DNA of 5,218 bases from assembly GCA_002494895.1 (NCBI GenBank), contig DADA01000110.1:1-5218 (forward strand), given 5' to 3'. This document shows positions 1 through 4,779 of the stretch, in pieces (within the stretch, counting starts at the first letter, position 1; every line of letters starts with the position of its first letter). This DNA comes from Nitrososphaera sp. UBA210 (GTDB taxonomy: Archaea > Thermoproteota > Nitrososphaeria > Nitrososphaerales > Nitrososphaeraceae). The notes beneath the pieces are model-generated. The model saw only the letters and a list, made by a program, of their open reading frames with translations. It had not been told where the DNA came from and made no database searches. Position numbers and translations under genes: made by a program.

Positions 1-29
1 AGATTTGATAGTACGTTTAGCGCTGGCAT
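1..29 (-). CDS. rps8: Ribosomal protein S8 (uS8), N-terminal fragment
   Basis: Only the first nine codons are inside the window, reading MPALNVLSN from an ATG at 29-27 and running off the low-coordinate edge. In archaeal clusters S8 directly follows S14, and archaeal S8 proteins begin with a short lead followed by an L(S/A)N motif, which this peptide has. S8 binds the central domain of 16S rRNA and is an early assembly protein of the small subunit. The S14 stop is at 42-40, leaving a 10-base spacer that holds a G-rich stretch (GGGGAT), a plausible ribosome-binding site. The call rests on position plus a very short peptide, so another identity cannot be formally excluded, but none fits the context better. 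Confidence 0.75.
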
Positions 30-39
30 TCCATATCCC

Positions 40-213
40 CTACTCGTATTTTGCGAACCCCAAGCTGGCGGCCACTTCTCTGAAACACTGCCTGCAAAGC
101 ATCAAGTCATACTTTCTTATTAGACCAGTATATGAACCGCACCTTCTGCACCACCGGGTTCCTCTGCCATGGTTTAACTTTTTTCTTCCGGTTTCTACGT
201 ACTCTCTTGGCTT
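40..213 (-). CDS. rps14: Ribosomal protein S14 (uS14), zinc-binding type, start codon uncertain
   Basis: The frame ending with TAG at 42-40 encodes a clear archaeal S14. It has a lysine/arginine-rich lead, then HGRG, a WCRRCG knuckle, the LIRKYDL segment, an LCRQCF knuckle and a C-terminal GFAKYE. The two CxxC pairs (Cys 22/25 and 40/43 counted from codon 213) would hold one structural zinc. S14 sits in the head of the small subunit near S3 and S19. The start is the problem. Between the L5 stop at 222-220 and the conserved core this frame has no ATG, GTG or TTG. The coordinate given uses AAG at 213-211, one base from ATG and 11 bases after a GGTGG ribosome-binding match at 229-225; it yields 57 residues, a normal length. 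The product call is firm but the start is provisional. A sequence error, a mutated ATG, or readthrough from L5 are the alternatives. Confidence 0.88.
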   Translation of the reverse strand, partial: KPREYVETGRKKLNHGRGTRWCRRCGSYTGLIRKYDLMLCRQCFREVAASLGFAKYE

Positions 214-219
214 TGGCGG

Positions 220-744
220 CTACTCCACCTTTGCTCCAAATTCCTGCGTAAAGAAATCGGCCGCCTCTTCTCTATTTATTCGGTGGTGTTTTCCTATTTT
301 CGCGCTTTTCCTGCTCCTCCTTGCGATTCTATAGCCTGGCCTGCTTAGCGTGACGTTCACGTCCATGCCAAAGATTCCGATATCCGGATTGTACTTTGTT
401 CCAGGAATGTCGATGTGTTCATGAATGCCGAGCGAGATATTGCCATAGCCATCAAACGATGAAAGCTTTAACACGTTCTTTTTGGCTGCCAGGACACGTT
501 TTAGGAACTCTATTGCGGGGGCTCTACGCATAGTCACAATGGCACCTATTGGTTCGCCTTTGTGGATCCCAAAATCCCTTATCGTCTTTTTTGCGCCGCG
601 CACAGCTGGATGCTGTCCTGTAAGCTCCAGGAGTGCCTTCTTTGCCTTTTCAACCGGCTCTCCAGACTTGCCGACTCCGATATTAATGACTACTTTGTCG
701 ACCTTTATTTTTTTCATTGTGTTTTGTTGCAACGCTTGACTCAA
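220..744 (-). CDS. rpl5: Ribosomal protein L5 (uL5)
   Basis: L5 binds 5S rRNA and forms part of the central protuberance of the large subunit. The 174-residue product has the family pattern: KVVINIGVG near residues 17-25, the TIRDFGIHKGEPIGA segment at 54-68, NISLGIHEHIDIPG at 102-115, and DIGIFGMDVNVTLSRPGYR at 121-139. Length is normal for archaea. The start chosen is TTG at 744-742, because AGGTGA at 760-755 precedes it by 10 bases and archaeal L5 proteins usually carry about ten residues before the conserved core. An ATG at 717 (MKKIKVDKV) is the alternative but has no ribosome-binding site. The S4e stop lies five bases upstream. The gene ends in TAG, and the following S14 reading frame continues in the same phase. 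Confidence 0.97.
   Translation of the reverse strand: MSQALQQNTMKKIKVDKVVINIGVGKSGEPVEKAKKALLELTGQHPAVRGAKKTIRDFGIHKGEPIGAIVTMRRAPAIEFLKRVLAAKKNVLKLSSFDGYGNISLGIHEHIDIPGTKYNPDIGIFGMDVNVTLSRPGYRIARRSRKSAKIGKHHRINREEAADFFTQEFGAKVE
223..230 (-). promoter_or_regulatory. Ribosome-binding site for S14
   Basis: The minus strand reads AGGTGGAG in the last codons of L5. It resembles the archaeal Shine-Dalgarno consensus GGAGGTGATC. The distance from GGTGG to the AAG at 213 is 11 bases, close to the 10 bases seen between GGTGA and the L5 TTG start. This site is the main evidence for placing the S14 start near 213 rather than further downstream. Confidence 0.5.
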
Positions 745-749
745 TCTAA

Positions 750-1463
750 TCAGCTCACCTTCATGACAGGTCCGTCCGAACCCACCACCATGACCATCTC
801 CACTGGCAACTCTACCGATCGATCTTCGAACGAAACGAGCGCTCTCTTGGGAAGTGAAAAAATGCCATCCTTAAAGTCGTCTACCTTTCCAATATGACCT
901 GCGTTCTCCCCTGTTATGATAAGGACAGTCGTGGACTTTGCAAATGGAATGTGGCTCTTTATCTGGACTTCTGGCACCTGGATTACGCAGCTGTCACCGA
1001 CCTTTAGGTTCTGGTCACTTGTAATAGTCTTGCCATCGTGGAATCCATACTGCATTTTCTTTCCCTTGATTGTCTTTTTGCTTGTAACCTTTACTAGTTT
1101 CATGTTGCTCTCAGATTTGTCTATAGCAACAGCCGTCAGGAGTAACGAATCCTTGGGAACCATGCGAAAAACCTGGCCAGTCGACAGTTCGACAACGTCC
1201 ATGAGCCCGACCGCTAGATTCACATCGTATCTTTTGACACCATCGACCTTGACTTTGCCCTCGATCAGAACGCGTTCGGCCTCGTGCATCGTTCCAGCCA
1301 ACTTTAAGACGTCCCTCAATATCATGCCCAGCGGATACGATCTTTTCTTTGGATGCGGTCCTGGTTTTGTACTAAGAACAAACTGGCTCTCTTTCCTCCT
1401 GATGTCCCAGAATCTCGGGGCCATCTGCCGCTTTATCCGGGTGTCGCCACCTTTCTTGCCCAT
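750..1463 (-). CDS. rps4e: Ribosomal protein S4e (eS4)
   Basis: S4e is a small-subunit protein shared by archaea and eukaryotes and absent from bacteria, so it fixes the domain of the organism. The 237-residue product is full length. It starts with the conserved MGKKGGDTRIKRQMAPRFW, followed by a PGPHP motif (34-38). An S4-type RNA-binding region comes next (about 43-105, including EAERVLIEGKVKVDG). The central S4e domain follows, with SKKTIKGKKMQYGFHDGKT at 128-146, and a KOW-like segment (TGENAGHIGKVDDF, about 184-197) leads into the C-terminus. The ATG at 1463 overlaps the L24 stop by one base (TAATG), and a very strong site, GGAGG at 1478-1474, lies 10 bases before it. The spacing to L5 is five bases. 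The order L24-S4e-L5 is the standard archaeal one. Confidence 0.98.
   Translation of the reverse strand: MGKKGGDTRIKRQMAPRFWDIRRKESQFVLSTKPGPHPKKRSYPLGMILRDVLKLAGTMHEAERVLIEGKVKVDGVKRYDVNLAVGLMDVVELSTGQVFRMVPKDSLLLTAVAIDKSESNMKLVKVTSKKTIKGKKMQYGFHDGKTITSDQNLKVGDSCVIQVPEVQIKSHIPFAKSTTVLIITGENAGHIGKVDDFKDGIFSLPKRALVSFEDRSVELPVEMVMVVGSDGPVMKVS
755..760 (-). promoter_or_regulatory. Ribosome-binding site deciding the TTG start of L5
   Basis: The minus strand reads AGGTGA within the last codons of S4e, a six-base match to the archaeal Shine-Dalgarno consensus. Ten bases separate it from TTG at 744, whereas nothing comparable lies before the ATG at 717. This favours the TTG start and coupling of L5 translation to S4e. 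Confidence 0.6.
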
Positions 1464-1885
1464 TACGCGCTATCCTCCTTTTTGGTTTCTTTAGACACAG
1501 CCTCTTCCTTGCGTTCAACTTTCTTCTTGGCGAGCGCGGCCTTTGGATTTTCGCCCTGAATCTTGCCGGCTCTGTACTTGTCTTCCAATTTTAGATTTAT
1601 GAGCATGACTTTGGAAGCGTGGATCGGTACCTTTACCTGGCCGCCGCGGATTTTTTCCCTCTGAACCCCTTCGATGTTTAGCGTTCCAAGTTCCGTGTTA
1701 ATCCTTTCGACCTTACCTTCGACCCCCTTGTATTCGCCCCGCATGACCTTGACCGAATCTCCCTTTACAATGCGGGCAGTCCTCTTTTTGTACAGTTCCC
1801 GCAGGCTATCCGCGAGCGGCGCTGAAATCATTCTGTCGCGCTGGTGCTTTGACAAGTGAATTAGTTTCGGATTAATCTCTGCCAT
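1463..1885 (-). CDS. rpl24: Ribosomal protein L24 (uL24)
   Basis: L24 is an early-assembly large-subunit protein that lies beside the peptide exit tunnel. The 140-residue product starts MAEINPKLIHLSKHQRDRM, has the archaeal N-terminal region (APLADSLRELYKKRTARI, 22-39), a KOW motif (VKGDSVKVMRGEYKGVEGKV, 40-59), and the IEGVQREKIRGGQVKVPIHASKVMLINL core (71-98). It ends in a charged lysine/glutamate-rich tail from about residue 115. The ATG at 1885-1883 is preferred over a GTG at 1927. The extra 14 residues from the GTG (AQDCESGGDDSIA type) are not family-like and would overlap L14 by 40 bases. With the ATG the gap after the L14 stop is two bases, and a GGGGATGAT stretch lies upstream. The stop shares one base with the S4e start. 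Confidence 0.97.
   Translation of the reverse strand: MAEINPKLIHLSKHQRDRMISAPLADSLRELYKKRTARIVKGDSVKVMRGEYKGVEGKVERINTELGTLNIEGVQREKIRGGQVKVPIHASKVMLINLKLEDKYRAGKIQGENPKAALAKKKVERKEEAVSKETKKEDSA
1474..1480 (-). promoter_or_regulatory. Strong ribosome-binding site for S4e
   Basis: AAGGAGG on the minus strand, inside the last lysine/glutamate codons of L24, is the best Shine-Dalgarno match in the window. Ten bases separate it from the S4e ATG, which confirms that start and gives a reference spacing for judging the doubtful starts of L29 and S14. Confidence 0.75.
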
Positions 1886-1887
1886 GG

Positions 1888-2328
1888 CTATACTATCATC
1901 CCCGCCAGATTCGCAATCCTGGGCCACTTTTCTGCGGCTTCAGATGCAACAGGTCCCTTGATATCCGTGCCCTTTATCTCTCCTTCAGGAGTCACAAGCA
2001 CCGCGGCGTTGTCCTCAAATACTACACGCACGCCACTTAGCCTCCGAATAGGATACTTTTGCCGAACTATTACGGCCCCAAAAACCTGCTTGCGAAGTTC
2101 AGCTGGACCCTTTTTTACCGTTACTGTAACAAAATCGCCAACTGCCGCTGCGGGTTGCCTGGAGTGCCTGCCTTTGTATCTGGTAACCTGTGCAATGCGC
2201 AGGATCTTTGCGCCGGTATTATCCGCGCACACCAGGTTGGCCGTTACGGGCAACGCCCTGGTGATATAAGGCCTGAATTCCTCTACGCCTTTGGCTGAAA
2301 CCGCTCTTGACTTAGTTCCCGCTGCCAT
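1888..2328 (-). CDS. rpl14: Ribosomal protein L14 (uL14)
   Basis: L14 lies on the subunit interface and contributes to inter-subunit bridges near the factor-binding region. The 146-residue product shows the family core: LVCADNTGAKIL (32-43), the signature region GDFVTVTVKKGP and the following AVIVRQKYPIRR (64-96), and VRVVFEDNAAVLVTPEGEIKGT (100-121). It has an N-terminal extension of about 20 residues (including SAKGVEEFRPYITRALP) compared with the roughly 130-residue euryarchaeal form. I remember this kind of extension from thaumarchaeal L14; it has not been checked. The ATG at 2328 overlaps the end of S17 by 17 bases and follows a strong GAGGTGA site by nine bases, which supports the long start. 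L24 begins two bases after the stop. Confidence 0.98.
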   Translation of the reverse strand: MAAGTKSRAVSAKGVEEFRPYITRALPVTANLVCADNTGAKILRIAQVTRYKGRHSRQPAAAVGDFVTVTVKKGPAELRKQVFGAVIVRQKYPIRRLSGVRVVFEDNAAVLVTPEGEIKGTDIKGPVASEAAEKWPRIANLAGMIV

Positions 2329-2653
2329 CCTTGATGTTCACCTCGATAACTACGAACGATACGGTTTTTGAAATTGGCCTGCATTCCGCGATTTTGACTT
2401 GCTGCCCTTCATTCACATCGATGCACGAAGGGAGATACGCGTGAACCGTGGATCTGCTCCTCTGGTAACGCTTGTATTTTGGAGTAGAGCGCGGGTACTC
2501 GCGTGACACGACAACCATCTTTTTTGCCTTTGAGCTTGAAACGATGCCTGTAAGCAGTTTGCCCCGAACAGAAAGGGTCCCATGAAAGGGGCAGAGCTCA
2601 TCCTCACAGGTCTTGCGGGGAGAGACGACTGAAACACCAATATTTCTTACCAT
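2312..2653 (-). CDS. rps17: Ribosomal protein S17 (uS17)
   Basis: S17 is a primary 16S rRNA-binding protein with an OB fold. The 113-residue product begins MVRNIGVSV, has the archaeal cysteine-containing motif CEDELCPFHGTLSVRG (16-31), then the OB-fold strands GIVSSSKAKKMVVVSREYP (36-54), the KYKRYQRSRSTVHAYLPSC segment (59-77), and NEGQQVKIAECRPISKTVSFVVIE (81-104), the typical S17 ending. Length agrees with archaeal homologues. ATG at 2653 is the chosen start. The frame also allows TTG immediately upstream at 2656, but ATG is preferable. A GTGAT ribosome-binding match lies five bases before the ATG. The gap to the Rpp29 stop is 11 bases. The gene overlaps L14 by 17 bases. Confidence 0.97.
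   Translation of the reverse strand: MVRNIGVSVVSPRKTCEDELCPFHGTLSVRGKLLTGIVSSSKAKKMVVVSREYPRSTPKYKRYQRSRSTVHAYLPSCIDVNEGQQVKIAECRPISKTVSFVVIEVNIKDGSGN
2338..2344 (-). promoter_or_regulatory. Ribosome-binding site for L14
   Basis: GAGGTGA on the minus strand matches seven bases of the archaeal Shine-Dalgarno consensus and lies nine bases before the ATG at 2328. It is embedded in the last codons of S17 and fixes the overlapping start and the N-terminal extension of L14. Confidence 0.7.
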
Positions 2654-2664
2654 CAATCATCACA

Positions 2665-2940
2665 TCAACATAATCGCGATATACGATCCTCAGGTCTTCC
2701 TATCAAAGATGAACCACTTATAAAGCAAACGCCAGCGTCTGTTTGCACTTGCATCTTCGACACAACTTTCTTTGCTACTTTAAAAATACGACTTGAACTA
2801 TCCCTGATTGAAATCATGTTCTTTGTTTCAAACGCCACGACTCCGCTCATGCCATAAAGTGTGGGATCATTGGACTCCATCACCTTAACCGCAAGACCGG
2901 TGATCTCGTGTGATAGAATGTTCTCCGCGGTAATGCTCAT
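2665..2940 (-). CDS. rnp1: RNase P protein component 1 (Rpp29/Pop4 family)
   Basis: This is the archaeal homologue of Pop4/Rpp29, a protein that helps the RNase P RNA fold and recognise precursor tRNA for 5' maturation. The 91-residue product fits the Sm-like barrel of this family. It shows the opening HEITGLAVKVMESNDPTLYGMSGVV (11-35), the strand ETKNMISIRD (38-47), and the near-C-terminal hallmark G-x-x-LIGRPEDR (76-86). The ATG at 2940 overlaps the L29 stop as ATGA, so translation is probably coupled. Finding it between L29 and S17 is the known archaeal placement. In many euryarchaea a SUI1/eIF1 gene also lies here, but not in this window. No stronger alternative identity is apparent. Confidence 0.95.
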   Translation of the reverse strand: MSITAENILSHEITGLAVKVMESNDPTLYGMSGVVAFETKNMISIRDSSSRIFKVAKKVVSKMQVQTDAGVCFISGSSLIGRPEDRISRLC

Positions 2941-3170
2941 TCCGCAGCCGCCTTCCTCTCATTTAAGATCGTCATCATGCGAGCAATGTCACGCTTTAGC
3001 CATCGCAGGTTCGCCGTCTGTTTTTTCAGCGTTCCCTTTGATTTTTCCAGCCTAAGTTTTGCAAAGTCTGCCTTTAGCTCTGCGAGCTTGTCGGCAAGAT
3101 CATGGTCGTTCATTTCCCGTAGGGTCTTTAACTTAAGCCTGGCCGTCTTGCTTCCCTCCCTCTTGGGCAA
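2937..3170 (-). CDS. rpl29: Ribosomal protein L29 (uL29), start uncertain
   Basis: L29 is a small two-helix protein near the exit tunnel of the large subunit. The frame shows the family pattern KLKTLREMNDHDLADKLAELKADFAKLR followed by KGTLKKQTANLRWLKRDIARMMTILNE, with many charged residues typical of its antiparallel helices. The coordinate uses TTG at 3170, the only canonical start that keeps the conserved KLKTLREM segment; it gives 77 residues and overlaps S3 by 38 bases. There is no well-spaced ribosome-binding site before that TTG. A strong GGAGG at 3159-3155 instead points to ACG at 3146, eight bases on. That start would give 69 residues beginning MARLKLKTLREM, closer to usual archaeal length. 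ATG at 3113 would delete conserved residues. The stop overlaps the Rpp29 ATG. Confidence 0.93.
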   Translation of the reverse strand: MPKREGSKTARLKLKTLREMNDHDLADKLAELKADFAKLRLEKSKGTLKKQTANLRWLKRDIARMMTILNERKAAAE

Positions 3171-3831
3171 CCACCGGGGTCGCTTCCGTGCTTGCTGGTT
3201 CTACCGCAGCCGGAACACCGGGTTGATCGGGTGCTGCTGATCCGTTCTTTAGTTCAAATTCCTCGGGGATAGACTCTCTCGAAGCAATTTTGAGTTGTAT
3301 GCCCATCAAACCCATCTTTGTTAAAACATGCGTGATCCCGGTCCTGACGATGTGACCCGCGATGTCGCCGCTCTTTGGCACGACACCTATAGTGTGTTTC
3401 TCAAAATGGGCCCGCTCGGTTCGCAGCTTGCCAGCAATTGTGACCTCCACCCCAAGTGCACCGTTGTTCATTATAGTATTAAGAGACCACATCGCCGCCC
3501 TCCTGAACGCCGTGCCCCGTTCAATGAGTTGAGCTATCCTGTTGCACATGATGTCGGGGTTGAGCTCGGGGTTCATTACTTCAAGGACAGAAATCTGGGG
3601 ATTCTGCAGACCGAATTTCTGTTCGAGTTTTGCCATCAGGTCCTTGATACCGGTTCCCTTGCGCCCGATTACAAGTCCGGGCCTGGTCACAAAAACAGTT
3701 ATTCTCGCACCAACAGGGGTCTTTTGGACTTCGACGCCGCCGTAGCCTGCGTCCTTTAGCGCCGCGGCGAGAAATTCGTTAAGCTCCATGTTACGGTAGT
3801 TGTTTTTTACCACGTTCTTTACGGCGCTCAT
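3133..3831 (-). CDS. rps3: Ribosomal protein S3 (uS3)
   Basis: S3 lies in the head of the small subunit at the mRNA entry channel. The 232-residue product has an N-terminal helix region, a type II KH domain with the GxxG loop G-R-K-G at 56-59 (in VTRPGLVIGRKGTGI), and the C-terminal S3 domain from about 95 to 187. That domain includes RGTAFRRA (105-112), GALGVEVTIAGKLRTERA (124-141) and HIVRTGITHVLTKMGLMGIQLKI (160-182). After residue 190 comes a low-complexity tail rich in alanine, proline, glutamate and glutamine. The ATG at 3831 overlaps the L22 stop as ATGA, and GGAGG lies 10 bases upstream. The 3' end overlaps the L29 frame and carries its ribosome-binding site. Confidence 0.98.
   Translation of the reverse strand: MSAVKNVVKNNYRNMELNEFLAAALKDAGYGGVEVQKTPVGARITVFVTRPGLVIGRKGTGIKDLMAKLEQKFGLQNPQISVLEVMNPELNPDIMCNRIAQLIERGTAFRRAAMWSLNTIMNNGALGVEVTIAGKLRTERAHFEKHTIGVVPKSGDIAGHIVRTGITHVLTKMGLMGIQLKIASRESIPEEFELKNGSAAPDQPGVPAAVEPASTEATPVVAQEGGKQDGQA
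3154..3160 (-). promoter_or_regulatory. Probable ribosome-binding site for L29
   Basis: GGGAGGG on the minus strand lies near the end of S3. It has the strength of the S3 and S4e sites, and the next codon in the L29 frame at a normal distance is ACG at 3146-3144. If the TTG at 3170 were the start, this motif would fall inside the L29 coding sequence with no role. Confidence 0.5.
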
Positions 3832-4301
3832 TCTGCCTTTGCCTCCTGTCCTACAAGTTCAACGTGGACCAGCGTATCGTACTTTGGACTTGATCTGCCA
3901 AAAGCCCTTGGCTGGAAGCGTTCCAGTTTCGTGCCCTTGTGGACAGACGCGCTGATAATGCGCAGCCTGTCGAGATCCATCCCTTTGTACTCTGCATTTG
4001 ATTCCAAGTTGTCCAAGAGTTTCAGAAACTCGCCGGCAGCCTTTTTCGGGAATCTGCCAGCGGAAAATCCGTCGCGGATATTTGACCTGTGCGCGACTTC
4101 GTTATTGTAGCGCCTGTAAGGCACCGCGACTTTTCGCGCAATGACATTCTCGAGAAACTCGCGCGCTTTTTCGATCGACAGCCCCTTGATGGCAAGTGCA
4201 ATTTCTCGAGAATGCTTGTGCGAAATGTCCTTTTCCCTTATCGCCGCGCGCACGTGTTTTGTTTTTTCGTAATTTTGGAAGGAATAGCCGAACTGAGGCA
4301 T
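3828..4301 (-). CDS. rpl22: Ribosomal protein L22 (uL22)
   Basis: L22 lines the peptide exit tunnel with a long beta-hairpin. The 157-residue product starts MPQFGYSFQNYEKTKHVRA and has the core DISHKHSREIALAIKGLSIEKAREFLENVI (25-54), an insert with HRSNIRDGFSAGRFPKKAAGEFLKLLDNLESNAEYKG (71-107), and the hairpin and C-terminal strand KGTKLERFQPRAFGRSSPKYDTLVHVEL (122-149). Length and the PRAFGR motif are archaeal. ATG at 4301 is preferred over GTG at 4310, which overlaps the S19 stop as GTGA. MPQFGYSF resembles family N-termini, and a GTGAT motif lies four bases before the ATG. The GTG would add only three residues. The stop overlaps the S3 start as ATGA. Confidence 0.97.
   Translation of the reverse strand: MPQFGYSFQNYEKTKHVRAAIREKDISHKHSREIALAIKGLSIEKAREFLENVIARKVAVPYRRYNNEVAHRSNIRDGFSAGRFPKKAAGEFLKLLDNLESNAEYKGMDLDRLRIISASVHKGTKLERFQPRAFGRSSPKYDTLVHVELVGQEAKAE
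3842..3846 (-). promoter_or_regulatory. Ribosome-binding site for S3
   Basis: GGAGG on the minus strand, within the last codons of L22, lies 10 bases before the S3 ATG. It confirms the annotated start and suggests re-initiation after L22. Confidence 0.7.
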
Positions 4302-4306
4302 GTCAA

Positions 4307-4714
4307 TCACTTTAGCGGGACGTAGAGGCTGGACCTTGAAGCGCCCACACCTGGAGCGCCGTGCTGGACACGCTTGTTGGTTATGGCATATTCGCCCAGG
4401 TAATGACCTATCATTTCCGGCTTGATGTTTACCTGAAAGAATTCCTTTCCGTTGTGAACGTGGATAGTGAGACCGACCATGTCAGGCAGTATTATCATGT
4501 CCCTGACATGAGTCCTGAGCTGGCCCTTCAATTTGCCTTCGCGTGCCAGCTTTACCTTTTCTCGCAGTTTTCTTTTGTCGTCGTTCATGTAGGTGCTGAC
4601 ACGTTTGTCAAGCGACCTGCGCTGCCTAGAATTAAGGAGTGGCAAAAGATTTTCGATGGAAAGCGTTTGAAGCTGTTCAGGTGTATAACCCTTAAACTTG
4701 AATTCACGTACCAA
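4307..4714 (-). CDS. rps19: Ribosomal protein S19 (uS19)
   Basis: S19 lies in the head of the small subunit and contacts L5 across the inter-subunit bridge. The 135-residue product has the archaeal N-terminal part (EFKFKGYTPEQL and LLPLLNSRQRRSL, 4-35). The conserved core follows: THVRDMIILPDMVGLTIHVHNGKEF (68-92), MIGHYLGEYAITNKRVQHG (101-119) and the C-terminal GVGASRSSLYVPLK. The start is TTG at 4714. An ATG three codons upstream is followed almost at once by an in-frame TAG, so it cannot be used, and AAGGAG lies 12 bases before the TTG. S19 follows the only sizeable gap in the operon, and a TATA-like element there suggests that it can begin its own transcript. L2, usually just upstream of S19, is absent. 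Confidence 0.97.
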   Translation of the reverse strand: MVREFKFKGYTPEQLQTLSIENLLPLLNSRQRRSLDKRVSTYMNDDKRKLREKVKLAREGKLKGQLRTHVRDMIILPDMVGLTIHVHNGKEFFQVNIKPEMIGHYLGEYAITNKRVQHGAPGVGASRSSLYVPLK

Positions 4715-4726
4715 CTATATCATTCA

Positions 4727-4732
4727 CTCCTT
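4727..4732 (-). promoter_or_regulatory. Ribosome-binding site for the TTG start of S19
   Basis: AAGGAG on the minus strand is 12 bases before TTG at 4714 and only three bases before the unusable ATG at 4723. The spacing agrees with TTG as the start. If transcription begins about 25 bases after the nearby TATA-like box, this site would lie at or just before the 5' end of that transcript, so it may serve only read-through mRNA. Confidence 0.55.
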
Positions 4733-4745
4733 CCCTGACACACCA

Positions 4746-4754
4746 CTTTTAAAT
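4746..4754 (-). promoter_or_regulatory. TATA-like box, probable internal promoter before S19
   Basis: ATTTAAAAG on the minus strand fits the A/T-rich archaeal TATA box and lies in the 65-base gap between L23 and S19, the only gap in the window long enough for a promoter. A start about 25 bases downstream would fall near 4725, giving a very short or almost absent leader for S19. The upstream TFB-recognition element is not a clear match, so this is a motif-plus-position inference. Confidence 0.45.
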
Positions 4755-4779
4755 CTAGCGAGAAATGCCATTCGGACTG

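Larger units (their letters stand above)
4715..4779. other. Intergenic gap between L23 and S19, the position where L2 is usually found
   Basis: This is the only true intergenic space in the window. It holds the TATA-like box and the S19 ribosome-binding site. I see no terminator hairpin with a T run after L23 and no remnant of L2 coding sequence. Confidence 0.6.

Noticed and set aside
220..222. TAG as a pyrrolysine codon joining L5 and S14
   Set aside because: Pyrrolysine is known mainly from methylamine-using methanogens and a few other lineages; no pyl genes are visible here, and both products have normal lengths as separate proteins. S3, L4 and Rpp29 end in TAA or TGA, but L14 also ends in TAG, which argues that TAG is an ordinary stop here.
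164..226. Programmed frameshift in the A-run near 178-184 to supply a start for S14
   Set aside because: The neighbouring minus-strand frame (223) reads a basic AAKAKRVRRNRKK-type peptide but also lacks ATG, GTG or TTG, so a shift there does not solve the missing start.
5..334. Plus-strand open frame with hydrophobic stretches opposite S14 and L5
   Set aside because: The hydrophobic residues arise from antisense reading of lysine/arginine-rich codons; S14 and L5 explain the region.
916..1494. Plus-strand open frame of 192 codons opposite S4e and L24
   Set aside because: It lies wholly antisense to well-conserved S4e and L24 coding sequence, shows no recognisable domain, and has no context of its own; it is a shadow frame.
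1886..1927. Longer L24 starting at GTG 1927
   Set aside because: It would add 14 residues unlike any L24 and overlap L14 by 40 bases, while ATG 1885 gives a family-like N-terminus two bases after L14.
3328..3759. Plus-strand open frame of 143 codons opposite S3
   Set aside because: It mirrors the conserved S3 KH and C-terminal domains and has no family resemblance; it is a shadow frame.
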